64,000 nucleotides of DNA from contig NZ_PVNG01000022.1 of the NCBI RefSeq assembly GCF_003001935.1, forward strand, positions 124,001-188,000. The letters are read 5' to 3'. Positions within the stretch are counted from its first letter, which is position 1; the number at the start of each line of letters is the position of its first letter. This stretch comes from Nonomuraea fuscirosea (GTDB lineage Bacteria; Actinomycetota; Actinomycetes; Streptosporangiales; Streptosporangiaceae). Shown one piece after another: positions 1-8,841 of the stretch. The notes beneath the pieces were generated by a model that was not told the origin of the DNA, searched no databases, and saw only the letters and a list, made by a program, of their open reading frames with translations. Both the position numbers and the translations under genes were made by a program.

Positions 1-1
1 G

Positions 2-277
2 GTTCCCATGGCCAGGCCGGGCCTGATCAGCATCACGATCTTCAACGTGCTCGGGCAGTGGAACCAGTATCTGCTGCCGCTGGTCCTCCTGGCCGGCGAC
101 CCGGACAAATGGGTGCTCACCCAGGGCATCGCCAGGATCTCCACCCTGGCCGGCTACGAGGCGGACTGGCCCGGCCTGTTCGCCGCCCTGTCCATCACCA
201 TCCTGCCGGTCATGATCGTCTACATCATCTTCCAGCGTCAGATCCAGTCGGGGCTCGGCTCGGGGGCCCTCAAGTAA
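2..277 (+). CDS. Sugar ABC transporter permease, C-terminal end (partial)
   Basis: This is the last 91 codons of an inner-membrane permease of a binding-protein-dependent sugar importer (MalG/NgcG type). The gene enters from the left edge, so its start and most membrane helices are outside. What is visible is a helix containing QWNQYLLPLVLL, a periplasmic stretch, a final hydrophobic helix and the tail FQRQIQSGLGSGALK. That tail is typical of the second permease of actinobacterial NgcEFG/DasABC-type systems. The substrate cannot be read from this fragment; amino sugars or oligosaccharides are likely by family. It is the only transporter subunit in view, and the next gene is not functionally related. 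Confidence 0.85.
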   Translation, partial: VPMARPGLISITIFNVLGQWNQYLLPLVLLAGDPDKWVLTQGIARISTLAGYEADWPGLFAALSITILPVMIVYIIFQRQIQSGLGSGALK

Positions 278-312
278 CGTGGGTGCCGAGGCGACGGAAC
301 GCGGGAGACCCC

Positions 313-588
313 ATGGACGTGGACAGCAGGCTCGCCGGCCTGCCCGGCTGGCGGCGCGAAGGCGACGAGATCAGGCGCACGCTCACCGCGCCCGACTTCC
401 CCGCCGCCATCCGCATCGTCGACGAGATCGCGGTCAAGGCCGAGGAGCTCGGCCACCACCCCGACATCGACATCCGCTGGCGCACCCTCCACCTGGCCCT
501 GACCACGCACGACGCGGGCGGGCTCACGGAGCTCGACTTCACGCTGGCCGCGCTGATCGACGACATCGCGGCAAAACATGGCGCCTAG
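313..588 (+). CDS. 4a-hydroxytetrahydrobiopterin dehydratase (pterin carbinolamine dehydratase)
   Basis: A 91-residue protein, the usual length for this family, which dehydrates 4a-hydroxytetrahydropterin formed by aromatic amino acid hydroxylases. The core motif ELGHHPDIDIRW contains the paired histidines of the active site and is followed by LHLALTTHDAGGLTELDF, matching the family pattern. The ATG at 313 is chosen because GGGAG lies 5 nt upstream and the family usually begins close to this point; an upstream extension has no family similarity. No hydroxylase gene is adjacent, so the partner enzyme is encoded elsewhere or the protein has another role. Confidence 0.88.
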   Translation: MDVDSRLAGLPGWRREGDEIRRTLTAPDFPAAIRIVDEIAVKAEELGHHPDIDIRWRTLHLALTTHDAGGLTELDFTLAALIDDIAAKHGA

Positions 589-683
589 CCGTCCATTACC
601 CTACGTGGCCGAGCGGTCACTGGTTAGAGTGGGTGCCCTCTCGGAGCCCTCGTGCCGGTGGGGCTCTCGTCATGGGGGGTCTC

Positions 684-1229
684 ATGCGCGTGCCCGCACT
701 CCTGCTCATCCTGCTGACGGCGGCCTGCGCCGCACCGCCCGCTCCCGTCCAGAACGCCAAGACCGCGCCTGAGCCCGGGGAGACGGTCAACCTGTCCGCC
801 GCCGGTGAGTTCACCGGCGACGACACCGCCGCCATCGCCTACGACCGCAAGCTCGCCCCGAAGGGCAGCCAGGCGAGCGTCACCGTCGAGTCCTCCAACG
901 GTCAGACCCGCACCTCCCTCGTCGCCGAGGGCTTGCTGCCCGACCGCCGCTACGGCGCCCACCTGCACACCAAGCCGTGCGGCAGCAAGCCCGACGACTC
1001 GGGCCCCCACTACCAGCACCACCCCGGCCAGATCGACCCGACCAGCGAGGTCTGGCTCGACTTCACCACCAACGGCGAGGGCGCCGGCCGCGCCAGCGCC
1101 CGGCACGAGTGGGCCCTCGACCCGGCCAAGGTGCCCGGCTCGCTCGTCATCCACGCCAAGGCCACCAAGCCCTCGGGCCCGCAGGCCGGCCAGGCAGGCG
1201 ACCGCATCGCCTGCCTGACGCTCAAGTGA
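684..1229 (+). CDS. Cu/Zn superoxide dismutase family lipoprotein
   Basis: A 181-residue exported lipoprotein: a signal peptide ends in the lipobox LTAAC, so it should be tethered outside the membrane, where it would dismutate superoxide. The family core is visible: GAHLHTKPCG supplies two copper histidines, SGPHYQHH a third, and VIHAKA the late copper histidine. The C-terminus GDRIACLTL matches the usual AGxRxACGxI end with its disulfide cysteine. The canonical zinc segment (HxGDxxN) is not recognisable; WLDF stands in its place, so a copper-only enzyme is possible. The ATG at 684 is preferred over one at 672 because a G-rich ribosome binding site lies between them. Confidence 0.8.
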   Translation: MRVPALLLILLTAACAAPPAPVQNAKTAPEPGETVNLSAAGEFTGDDTAAIAYDRKLAPKGSQASVTVESSNGQTRTSLVAEGLLPDRRYGAHLHTKPCGSKPDDSGPHYQHHPGQIDPTSEVWLDFTTNGEGAGRASARHEWALDPAKVPGSLVIHAKATKPSGPQAGQAGDRIACLTLK

Positions 1230-1233
1230 CCGC

Positions 1234-2244
1234 TCAAATCCTGCCGTCATAGGCCGCGACCGTCAGCGTTCCCGCGCGCTGCAGATAGCCGGGAATGGGC
1301 GCCTCCAGCCGGACCCTGATCGTCAGCGTCTTCTCGCCGCGCGGCTGTCTGCCCAGGCCGAAATAGCCGGCCCCGCGGCGGGTCGGCGGGGCGGAGCACT
1401 GATGGGGGCCCTTGATCGGGCGCCCGTTCACCCACATGTCGGTGGTGAGCCGCTCGGTGAGACCGTCCCCGCAGTAGGTGACGATGGCCACGGTACGACC
1501 CCGGTTCGGCACGGTCAGCGTCACCTCGCGGGTGCCGGGCCAGGTGGCGCTGGCCTTGGTGACCAGGTGGAGATTCTCGCTGATCTTCGCCGGCGGCTCG
1601 ACCGGGGGCGCGGGGGCCTTCGGCGTGGCCGGAGCCGTCCACTCGTACACGCCGAACCGCCATTGCCCTTTCGCTTCGCGCCCGGGAAAGCTCTCGACGG
1701 TGAAGGTCACCGTCCGCGTCCCGGCGGGGAAGAGCTGCATGTCGACCGCCTTGCCCCGCTCGCACGAGTTCATCAGAAAGGGCGCCGGCAACAGCTGGAA
1801 GACCTTGCTCACACCCGGCACCCGTGCGCTGACCCTCGGTGGCCACGCTTTGGGAGCCGGGCAGTCGGGCAGGATGGCCACCGGCTTGCCGGTCACCTTC
1901 ACCTGGAACGTCGTCACCTTCGCCCGCGACGGATCGAGCGTGGCCGTGGCGAGCCTGCGGTAGACGGTGCCGTCGGGCTCGACGTACCGCCGTGGCAGCT
2001 TCTCGTCGACCCGCGCGGTGATCGGCTGATCGACCTCGTCCGCCCCGCCCAGGCCGGCCACCGTCCCCGCGCCGGCGACCGCCACCGCGACGGTGCCGGC
2101 CACGGCGAGGGCGAGGGCCGACAGCCGGCGCCGCCGCGCGTGCCGCTCCCCGGCCCGCAGCGCGTGCCACGGAATCGGGCGGTCGAGCGCCGGCCGGCTG
2201 CGCTCGTCCAGCAGGTCGCGCAGTTCCCTGTAGCCGGTAGGCAT
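1234..2244 (-). CDS. Membrane protein paired with the upstream sigma factor; possible anti-sigma factor
   Basis: A 336-residue protein not recognised beyond its layout. Residues 1-40 are cytoplasmic and basic (a stretch of HARRRR ends them). One membrane helix (about 41-65, Ala/Val rich) follows, then about 270 extracytoplasmic residues that look beta-rich. It starts 4 nt after the stop codon of the ECF sigma gene, so the two are almost certainly one operon. By analogy with SigE-family sigma factors in actinomycetes, this single-pass protein may bind the sigma factor or sense envelope state. No zinc-finger (HxxxCxxC) motif is present in the short cytoplasmic part, so this role is inference. 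Confidence 0.6.
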   Translation of the reverse strand: MPTGYRELRDLLDERSRPALDRPIPWHALRAGERHARRRRLSALALAVAGTVAVAVAGAGTVAGLGGADEVDQPITARVDEKLPRRYVEPDGTVYRRLATATLDPSRAKVTTFQVKVTGKPVAILPDCPAPKAWPPRVSARVPGVSKVFQLLPAPFLMNSCERGKAVDMQLFPAGTRTVTFTVESFPGREAKGQWRFGVYEWTAPATPKAPAPPVEPPAKISENLHLVTKASATWPGTREVTLTVPNRGRTVAIVTYCGDGLTERLTTDMWVNGRPIKGPHQCSAPPTRRGAGYFGLGRQPRGEKTLTIRVRLEAPIPGYLQRAGTLTVAAYDGRI

Positions 2245-2248
2245 GGCG

Positions 2249-2746
2249 TTACCCCCTCCTGTCGTACGCGAACGACTCGTCCATCCGCAGCTTGGCCAGC
2301 GCCCTGCTCGCCTGGCTCTTGACCGTCCCGACGCTGCAGCCGAGCGTCGCCGCGGTCTGGGCCTCGCTCAGGTCCTCGAAGAAGCGCAACACGATCACGG
2401 CCCGCTGCCGGGCCGGCAGCCGGCCGAGCGCCTGCCAGACCAGCTCCCGATCGTCGGCCCGCCCCATGTGGTCGGCCGCCTGCGCCAGGTCGGGCGGCGA
2501 CCCGCTGGTCACCTCGGCCTGTCTCCAGCGCCGCCGCCACCAGGAGACGTGCAGATGCACGATGATCTTGCGTACGTACGCCTCCCGCTCGGCCTCCAGC
2601 CGCGGCCAAACCTGCCACGCCTTCAGCAGCGCCGTCTGCACCAGGTCCTCGGCCACTCCCCAGTCACGGGCGAGCAGGTAGGCGGTGCGGAGCAGCCGGT
2701 GCCACGACGCTTCGACGAACGCGTCGTACTCCGATCGATCCGCCAT
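2249..2746 (-). CDS. SigE-family ECF RNA polymerase sigma factor
   Basis: A 165-residue group IV sigma factor. Region 2 spans about residues 8-72 (YLLARDWGVAEDLVQTALLKAW, with the usual DLVQ core shared by SigE-family members) and region 4 about 100-158. The region 4 helix-turn-helix ends in CSVGTVKSQASRALAKLR. The short inter-domain linker and the motif AGDRSEYDAF-like N-terminus (MADRSEYDAFV) fit the actinobacterial SigE family. It is co-transcribed with the membrane protein that follows 4 nt downstream. An ECF-type promoter candidate lies upstream at 2779-2807, which would allow autoregulation. The ATG at 2746 has AAGGA upstream. Confidence 0.9.
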   Translation of the reverse strand: MADRSEYDAFVEASWHRLLRTAYLLARDWGVAEDLVQTALLKAWQVWPRLEAEREAYVRKIIVHLHVSWWRRRWRQAEVTSGSPPDLAQAADHMGRADDRELVWQALGRLPARQRAVIVLRFFEDLSEAQTAATLGCSVGTVKSQASRALAKLRMDESFAYDRRG

Positions 2747-2778
2747 ACGCGGTCCTTCCTCAGGGGACAGTCACCCGT

Positions 2779-2807
2779 CCTACGCCCTCGGAAGCCGAGA
2801 AGGTTGC
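2779..2807 (-). promoter_or_regulatory. Candidate ECF sigma promoter for the 2746-1234 operon
   Basis: On the minus strand, GCAACC (2807-2802) is followed after 17 nt by CGTAGG (2784-2779). This resembles the AACC ... CGT arrangement of ECF promoters and would start transcription about 25 nt before the sigma gene. It is a match by eye to a loose consensus only. Confidence 0.35.
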
Positions 2808-2898
2808 TCAGCCTACGGGAAGCCCCCTATTCGCCGTGGTAGAGGCGGTCGAGATCCACGAGCAAATAAGTGCACTCCTAAAAGGGTTGCCGGTGTGG

Positions 2899-4269
2899 TC
2901 AGGGCTTGGTGAGGAGGGTGAAGGCGGCGCGGGAGACGACCAGTTGGTCCAGGCCGTCCTGGTCGGTGATCGGGGCGGTGGGGTCGACGGCCATGGTGGT
3001 GACGACGTACGTCTTGCCGGTCTTCGTCCGTGCGAGGAAGCTCAGGTCCGAGAGGCCGGCCTCCGAGCCGCCCTTGAACCACACCGTCGGCCACTGCTTC
3101 TCGTCCAGGCCGAGGCCGGCGTCGTTGATCGACAGGGCCTCCCCGACACGCTTGTCGCCCTGCCGCACCAGGTGCCCGTAGGCCCGGCAGATGTCGGACG
3201 GCGAGGCGAAGTACTCGATGGTGTCCAGCTCGCGCGGCTCGGTCCAGGGCTTGATCTGCGCGAGGGGCGTCCTGGCCACGACCTGCTCCAGGTACGCCTG
3301 CCGCTTGCCGGGGCTCAGCGACAGGTACCGCTTGGCCAGGCGCGGGTAGTCGGCGCCCTTCAGCGCGAACAGGTCCCTCGTCGTCAGGAGCGGCACGTTG
3401 CCCTTCGCGCGGACACCCCACGCGCGCATGGTGCGCTCGACGGCCTTCCGGCCCACCTTGTGGATGAGCAGGTCGGTGGCGGTGTTGTCGCTGATGGAGA
3501 TCATCAGCTTGGCGGCTTCGAGCACCGACACCTTGCTGCCGTCGGGGCGGTCCTGGAGCTTGCCGGTGGGCAGGCTCTTGAGCTCGTCCTTGATCGTCAA
3601 CTGGGTGTCCCAGCCGAACGCGCCGCGCTCGATCCGGTCGGCGACCGTGCCGAGCACGTACAGCTTGATCATGGAACCGAGCGGGCGGGCCCGGTCGGCG
3701 GCGATGGTGTGCGCGGGCACGCAGCGGCCCTTCCCGGTCAGCTCGGCCGCCAGGAAGCCCGTCTGCGGGGAGACGGCGCGCAGCAGTTTGTCCACCTCCG
3801 CCCAGCTCTTCGGGGCCGGCTTCGCCTCGACCGGCTCGCGGAACTGCAGGCCGGTCATCAGGCCCGCGCCGTCCACGACGATGACGATCTCGAACGGGGT
3901 GCCGCCCGCCACGACCCTGGCCACCAGCTGACTGTCGTCGGAACCCACGATCCGCTCCAGCCGCATGCCCTTGACGTCGGCGAAGATCTGGTTGATCTGC
4001 GCGGGGGGCACGGCCTTGAGGAAGTCCGCGGTGAAGTGCCCGGCCAGCTCGTCGTCGGCGATCGGCGCGCGCGGGACCGCCTCGAACAGCCAGCTCAGCT
4101 GCTTGCCCGCGGGGGTGCCGGGGATCTGCGGAGCGGTGGAGGACGGTGTGGGGGAGGCCGTGGGGGCGGTGTTCGCCTGGACGGGGGCGGGTCCGCTCAC
4201 GCACGCCGTCATGGTGACCGCCATGGCGGCCGTCGCGAGCAGCCGGACGGGCTTCGACCTGGTATTCAT
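2899..4269 (-). CDS. Class A beta-lactamase-like serine hydrolase lipoprotein
   Basis: A 456-residue exported lipoprotein. The signal peptide ends in VTMTAC (lipidated Cys23), followed by a Pro/Thr/Ser linker to about residue 50. Residues 55-145 look like the small alpha/beta domain often placed before actinobacterial serine hydrolases. The hydrolase domain follows, with nucleophile motif S199-M-I-K, S260-D-N, and a late KGG in place of KTG (WFKGGSEAG). These are the three motifs of class A beta-lactamase/penicillin-recognising enzymes. It probably acts on beta-lactams or peptidoglycan-like substrates; the activity is not settled by sequence. ATG 4269 has GGAG 6 nt upstream. It is divergent from a two-component system. 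Confidence 0.82.
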   Translation of the reverse strand: MNTRSKPVRLLATAAMAVTMTACVSGPAPVQANTAPTASPTPSSTAPQIPGTPAGKQLSWLFEAVPRAPIADDELAGHFTADFLKAVPPAQINQIFADVKGMRLERIVGSDDSQLVARVVAGGTPFEIVIVVDGAGLMTGLQFREPVEAKPAPKSWAEVDKLLRAVSPQTGFLAAELTGKGRCVPAHTIAADRARPLGSMIKLYVLGTVADRIERGAFGWDTQLTIKDELKSLPTGKLQDRPDGSKVSVLEAAKLMISISDNTATDLLIHKVGRKAVERTMRAWGVRAKGNVPLLTTRDLFALKGADYPRLAKRYLSLSPGKRQAYLEQVVARTPLAQIKPWTEPRELDTIEYFASPSDICRAYGHLVRQGDKRVGEALSINDAGLGLDEKQWPTVWFKGGSEAGLSDLSFLARTKTGKTYVVTTMAVDPTAPITDQDGLDQLVVSRAAFTLLTKP

Positions 4270-4516
4270 GAGGAGCTCCGTTTCGGACTTGAGGCTGAAG
4301 GATTGGGGCTCTGGGCTTGAGGGTTTCGGGGCCGTGCTCTGGCTTCGTGGTCTCGGGTTCCGGGTTGGGGGGTTCTGCTTCGTCTCTTCAGCGAACACCG
4401 GGCGGCGTGGCCGCCACCACCAAGCGGGCCGCCGTTGTCGCTGGTGGGGATGGCCGTAACGAATATGCGGATAACCTCATAGACGCGTACGCGCACGTTC
4501 GTCACGATGAGGCTTT

Positions 4517-6253
4517 ATGAAGCGGAGGCTGATGGCCGCGCCGCTGGCGTTGCTGGCGGCCGGGAGCATCGTGATCGGCGCGCTCCTGGAGTCGGGGCTG
4601 CCCGCGCCGGCCACGCAGTGGGCGTTCGTCGCGGTCTCCCTGCTCCTGCCCGCGCTGGGCTGGCTGCTGGCGGCCAGGCGCCCCGACCTCGGCTACGGCT
4701 GGCTGCTGCTGGCCGCCGCGCTGGCCCTGGGGCTCGGCTTGCTCGGCGTGGGCCTCGGTCTCCACGGCGGCCCCTCGGCGCTGGTCACCTTCCTCTGCTC
4801 CCTGCTGGCCGTGTTCTACGGCCTGACCTTGATCTACGTGCCGCTGCTGTTCCCCGACGGGCGGCTGCCGTCGCGGCGCTGGCGGATCGTGGCGTGGATC
4901 TCGGGCCTCGCGATCGCGGCGCACGCCGTGGGCGCCATCATGGCGGGCATCACCCCGTCCACGATGGACCGGCCGCCCTCGGCGGGGACACTGGCCGCGA
5001 TGCTCACGTCGGGAACCGGGCAGCTGGTCACGTGGATCATGGCGGTGATCGTGTTCTGCGGGCTGGTCCTGCGCTGGCGGCGGGCCGGCGAGGGCGAGCG
5101 CGGGCAGTACGCCCTGATGGTCGCCGGCATGGTCGCGACCGTGGTGGGTGTGGTGCTGACGTTGCTGTTCAGCTACGGCGGGGTGCAGATCGCGGCGGTC
5201 GGCATGATCGGGATCCTGACGGTGGTCGGCTCGGTGCCCGCCGCGATCGCCGTGGCGGTCGTGCGGCACCGGCTGCTCGACATCCGCGTCGGCCTGCGGG
5301 GCTCGCGCCTGCAGCTCGTGTTCGACCTGCGGCCGACGGCGGACGAGGTGCTGTCCGACCTCGGTACGGCGCTGGAGGACGCCGCCGAGCCGGTGGAGCA
5401 GGTCGGCCGGCTGGCCGCGGCGGTGCGGTCCGGGCTGGACCTGCGGTGGGCGGCCGTGACGCTGGCCGACGGCACCCGCGTGGTGGCGGGCAGGGAGAGC
5501 GGCGAGGCGGTGCTGGAGCTGCCGGTACGCGGCGGGCTCGGCCGGATCGAGTGCGGCCCCAGGGACGCGGGCCCGCTGACCCGGGTGGACCGCCGGCTGC
5601 TGGAGGCCCTGGCCGTGCCCGCCGGGCTGGCGATCCAGAGCGCCGGCCTGGTCACCCGCCTGGTCAACGCGCAGGAGGCCGAGCGCCGCCGGATCGAGCG
5701 CAACATCCACGACGGCGTCCAGCAGCAGCTCGTCGCCCTCATCGCCGGCCTCGAACTGGCCCGGGCCACCGGCGGCGGCGCCGACCTGCTGGCCGGCCTG
5801 CGCGAGCAGGCCCGCCAGACGCTCGACGACCTGCGCGAGCTCGCGGCCGGCATCCATCCCTCCTCGCTCAGCCAGGGTGGCCTGGTGGAGGCCGTGGAGG
5901 AGCGCTGCTCCCGGCTCCCCGTGCGCACGACGGTGAGCGCGCCCCCGCCGCTGCGGGCCCGGCGCTTCGCCGACGAGGTGGAGGGCGCGCTGTACTTCAC
6001 GGTGAGCGAGGCCGTGGCGAACGCGCTCAAGCATGCGGGCGCGGCCAGCATCGAGGTCGGCCTGTCGCAGCCGGACGGCCGGCTGAGCGCCACGGTCGCC
6101 GACGACGGCGCGGGCTTCGACCCGCGGACGACGAGCCGCAGGGGCCTGGCCACACTGGCGGACCGGCTGGACGCGCTCGGCGGCGAACTGACGGTGGACA
6201 GCGAACCGGGGAAGGGGACACGGGTGAACGCGTGGGTGCCGATCGGTGGGTGA
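4517..6253 (+). CDS. NarL-type sensor histidine kinase
   Basis: A 578-residue membrane sensor kinase. About eight hydrophobic segments fill residues 7-250, a cytoplasmic GAF-like stretch spans about 270-385, and the dimerisation helix carries ERNIHDGVQQQLVAL with the phospho-acceptor histidine. The HATPase_c domain near the end includes SEAVANALKHA (N box) and DDGAGFDP (G box). This H-box form is typical of HPK7 kinases paired with NarL/LuxR regulators. The response regulator starts immediately after its stop codon, so they are co-translated. The start at 4517 has GAGG 5 nt upstream; an ATG at 4507 is in another frame. The signal is unknown; the multi-helix N-terminus suggests a membrane-associated cue. 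Confidence 0.9.
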   Translation: MKRRLMAAPLALLAAGSIVIGALLESGLPAPATQWAFVAVSLLLPALGWLLAARRPDLGYGWLLLAAALALGLGLLGVGLGLHGGPSALVTFLCSLLAVFYGLTLIYVPLLFPDGRLPSRRWRIVAWISGLAIAAHAVGAIMAGITPSTMDRPPSAGTLAAMLTSGTGQLVTWIMAVIVFCGLVLRWRRAGEGERGQYALMVAGMVATVVGVVLTLLFSYGGVQIAAVGMIGILTVVGSVPAAIAVAVVRHRLLDIRVGLRGSRLQLVFDLRPTADEVLSDLGTALEDAAEPVEQVGRLAAAVRSGLDLRWAAVTLADGTRVVAGRESGEAVLELPVRGGLGRIECGPRDAGPLTRVDRRLLEALAVPAGLAIQSAGLVTRLVNAQEAERRRIERNIHDGVQQQLVALIAGLELARATGGGADLLAGLREQARQTLDDLRELAAGIHPSSLSQGGLVEAVEERCSRLPVRTTVSAPPPLRARRFADEVEGALYFTVSEAVANALKHAGAASIEVGLSQPDGRLSATVADDGAGFDPRTTSRRGLATLADRLDALGGELTVDSEPGKGTRVNAWVPIGG

Positions 6254-6254
6254 G

Positions 6255-6923
6255 ATGATCCGCACGGTGGTGGCGGACGACCACTACCTCGTACGCGAGG
6301 GCACCAGGCGGCTGCTGGAGATGTCCGGCGAGGTGACGGTCGTGGGCGCGGTGGGCGACGCCGACGAGCTCATGGACGCCGTACGCAGGCTCGGCCCCGA
6401 GGTCGTGATCACCGACATCCGGATGCCGGGCGGGCAGTGGCGGCAGGGCTTCGAAGGCATCGACGCCGCCCACCGCATCCGCGCCGCGCATCCCGGCGTC
6501 GGGGTGGTGGTGCTGTCGCAGTTCGCCGACGCGCTGTTCGCGTTCGAGCTGTTCAAGCACGGCACGGAGGGGTACGCGTACCTGCTCAAGGACCGGGTGG
6601 GCGATCTGGACGAGCTGCTCGGGGCGATCAGGGCGGTGGCGTCGGGCGGCTCGGTGATCGACCCGAAGGTGGTCGAGGGGCTGCTGGCCAGGCGCGACGT
6701 ACGCGGCCAGCAGGAGGCGCTGACCGGCAGGGAGCGGGACGTGCTGCGGGAGATGGCCCACGGCCGGACCAACGCGGCCATCGCCCGCGCCCTGCACCTG
6801 TCGATCTCCTCGGTGGAGAAGAACGTCAACGCCATCTTCACCAAGCTCGGCCTGGAGAACAGCGGCGACGTGCACCGGCGGGTGGCGGCGGTGCTGGCCT
6901 ACCTGGGGCCGGAGCCCTCGTGA
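6255..6923 (+). CDS. NarL/LuxR family response regulator
   Basis: A 222-residue regulator partnered with the preceding kinase. The receiver domain (1-125) has the acidic pair in VVADDHYLVREG, the phospho-acceptor Asp in VVITDIRMPG and the conserved Lys in YLLKDRVGD. The C-terminal LuxR helix-turn-helix begins at LTGRERDVLREMAHGRTN and contains the recognition region SSVEKNVNAIF. The ATG at 6255 lies one base after the kinase stop and has GGTGGG upstream. An in-frame GTG at 6246 would add three residues and overlap the kinase gene. The target genes are unknown; the divergent beta-lactamase-like gene is a natural candidate. Confidence 0.92.
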   Translation: MIRTVVADDHYLVREGTRRLLEMSGEVTVVGAVGDADELMDAVRRLGPEVVITDIRMPGGQWRQGFEGIDAAHRIRAAHPGVGVVVLSQFADALFAFELFKHGTEGYAYLLKDRVGDLDELLGAIRAVASGGSVIDPKVVEGLLARRDVRGQQEALTGRERDVLREMAHGRTNAAIARALHLSISSVEKNVNAIFTKLGLENSGDVHRRVAAVLAYLGPEPS

Positions 6924-6962
6924 CCGGCCCCAGGCAGGCGGCTCATCCGTAGCCTGGACGGC

Positions 6963-8183
6963 TCAGCGGTAGGCCAGGCGGCGGAGCAGGATCTCGGCCG
7001 GGCCGCGGTGGCGTACCCGCCGCATGACGTCGGCCAGCACCAGCGAGCCCAGCCAGGTCAGCGCCGCCACGCCGGTGGCGGCGGCGAGGCCGAGGTCGTC
7101 CTGCAGCCCCAGACCGTAGGGGTAGAAGACCAGGACGAACACGACGGACTGGAAGAGGTAGAAGGTCATCGACCGCTGCCCGAGAGCCTCGACCATCGTG
7201 GTGAGCCGGCCCCTGCTCCGGGAGGCCCGGATCGCGACCAGGGCGACGAGCGCCGCCATGCCGATGCCGCCCGCGTACCCGGTGAGCGGCTGCGCCATCG
7301 CGGCCGCCCACACCGCCGCGTCCGGCGCGCCGTTCCACACCCCGATCTGCAGGAGACCCGCGGGCAGTCCCCCGGCGACGGACAGAGTGGTGCTGATCAC
7401 CGCGAAGCGGATGAGGAGGGAGCGGTGGCGCTCGGGCTCGTCCAGGATGCGGCGGCGCGCCGCCCACATGCCCAGGGCGATCCCCGGCACGACCGTGACG
7501 ATGACCGAGAGCACGCTGAAGGGCCAGACGAGGGTCCGCTCCACGAGCAGCTCGCCGAAGCCCCTGGCGCCGGCCGCGACGCTGCCCTTGGTGTAGGTGG
7601 ACACGCCCTGCGACAGCGGGAACCACAGCACGGCCCCGATCACGGCGGTGGCGGGGATCAGCGTGAGCCCGGCCGTCCACAGCAGCGCCCTGTCGCCCCG
7701 CCGCAGCAGGCCGGTCAGCAGGACGGCGCCGAACCCGTACACGGCGAGGATGTCGATCGGCACCAGCGCCACCGTGTGCGCGAACCCGATCGCCATCAGC
7801 CACCAGCCCCGCCGGCGCAGCAGCTTGCGGGCGCTCACCCAGGACTCGCCGCGGGCGAGCCGCCGGTCGAGCAACTGCACCAGCGCGTACCCGAAGAGGA
7901 AGGCGAACATCGGCCGCGCGTGGTTGCCGACGAACAGGACGTGGAAGAGGTCGGCGATCGCGTTGGCCACCGCCGGGCCGCGATCGACGGAGGTCACGAA
8001 CAGCGGCGCGTGCGCGAACCCGATGGCCAGCAGCATCACGCCGCGCGCCAGATCAGGGGCGAGCGCCCGTGCGGGAGCGGGGGTGGGGACAGTGCTGGTG
8101 GTGGGGCCCGGCGGGGCGGGGGCGGGGACGGTCTCGGCGGTGGTGGTGCCTGGCGGGGCGGGAGCCCCGGGCAGTGTGGTCAT
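6963..8183 (-). CDS. DUF418 multi-pass membrane protein
   Basis: A 406-residue integral membrane protein with a Pro/Thr-rich cytoplasmic N-terminus (1-40) and about ten helices. Features of DUF418/YeiB-like proteins are visible: DLARGVMLLAIGFAH at the first helix, NHARPMFAFLFGYALVQLLDRR, and a late FYLFQSVVFVLVFYPYGLGL. The family is distantly related to membrane acyltransferases of the acyltransferase-3 type, but no reaction is established. It stands alone between convergent or unrelated genes; the GPP34 gene ends 16 nt before its start and could be co-transcribed. A second DUF418 protein is encoded at 33512-34792. Confidence 0.85.
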   Translation of the reverse strand: MTTLPGAPAPPGTTTAETVPAPAPPGPTTSTVPTPAPARALAPDLARGVMLLAIGFAHAPLFVTSVDRGPAVANAIADLFHVLFVGNHARPMFAFLFGYALVQLLDRRLARGESWVSARKLLRRRGWWLMAIGFAHTVALVPIDILAVYGFGAVLLTGLLRRGDRALLWTAGLTLIPATAVIGAVLWFPLSQGVSTYTKGSVAAGARGFGELLVERTLVWPFSVLSVIVTVVPGIALGMWAARRRILDEPERHRSLLIRFAVISTTLSVAGGLPAGLLQIGVWNGAPDAAVWAAAMAQPLTGYAGGIGMAALVALVAIRASRSRGRLTTMVEALGQRSMTFYLFQSVVFVLVFYPYGLGLQDDLGLAAATGVAALTWLGSLVLADVMRRVRHRGPAEILLRRLAYR

Positions 8184-8199
8184 CTCTCCTCCTGCGTGC

Positions 8200-8841
8200 T
8201 CAGCCCGCCTGCGCGGCGCTCCTGGCCGCGTCGATGTTCTTGCGCAGGGCGGTCGTGATCGGCTTGACGGGCTCGGACAGTTGCTCGATCCGCTTGCGGT
8301 GCCGGTAGGACTCGGTCCTGGTCAGCACCACCTTCATCCGGGCGGCGGCGGCCAGCGCCGCCAGGACGCGATCGTCCTGCTCCATCCGGGTGACCGGCCG
8401 GCCGCCGCGGATGGCCTGGCCGACGCGCTCGGCGAGCCTGCGCCACAGGTACGCCTTGCGCGGCGTGACCACGGTGAGCGGGAACAGCAGGAAGCGGCGC
8501 CGTTCCACGTTGATGACCCGGTCGTGCTCCAGTTCGTCGCGCACCAGCCGGACCGCCTTGCCGCTCTCCTTACGGATCCAGTGCCGCCAGGAGCGGGGCG
8601 GCGAGGTGGAGATCTGCTCCCACACGACGCCCGGCAGCCCGCCGTGGCGGGGAGCGCTGCGGGCCCGCGGCTTGCCGGACTCGTCGGTCAGGTGCCCCGC
8701 CAGCAGCAGCTCGGCCAGGGCCGCGGCGCGCAGCAGGTAACCCAGCTCGCCGCGGTTGGTCAGGCGCTCCTTGCTCAGGTCGAAGGCCAGCATGAAGGCC
8801 GCCCTGGTCAGCGGTTCAGTCTGCTTCGCCGGTGTCTCCAT
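8200..8841 (-). CDS. GPP34 family phosphoprotein (GOLPH3-like)
   Basis: A 213-residue protein of the GPP34 (Golgi phosphoprotein 3) family. In eukaryotes these proteins bind phosphatidylinositol-4-phosphate; bacterial members have no settled function. Visible family features are the helical start LGYLLRAAALAELLLAGHL, the middle WEQISTSPPRSWRHWI, and LTRTESYRHRKRIEQL towards the end. No signal peptide or membrane helix is seen, so a peripheral membrane role is the likely one. Its ATG (8841) lies inside the end of the ribbon-helix-helix gene with a 26-nt overlap, implying translational coupling. It is the last gene of the SPFH operon. Confidence 0.85.
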   Translation of the reverse strand: METPAKQTEPLTRAAFMLAFDLSKERLTNRGELGYLLRAAALAELLLAGHLTDESGKPRARSAPRHGGLPGVVWEQISTSPPRSWRHWIRKESGKAVRLVRDELEHDRVINVERRRFLLFPLTVVTPRKAYLWRRLAERVGQAIRGGRPVTRMEQDDRVLAALAAAARMKVVLTRTESYRHRKRIEQLSEPVKPITTALRKNIDAARSAAQAG

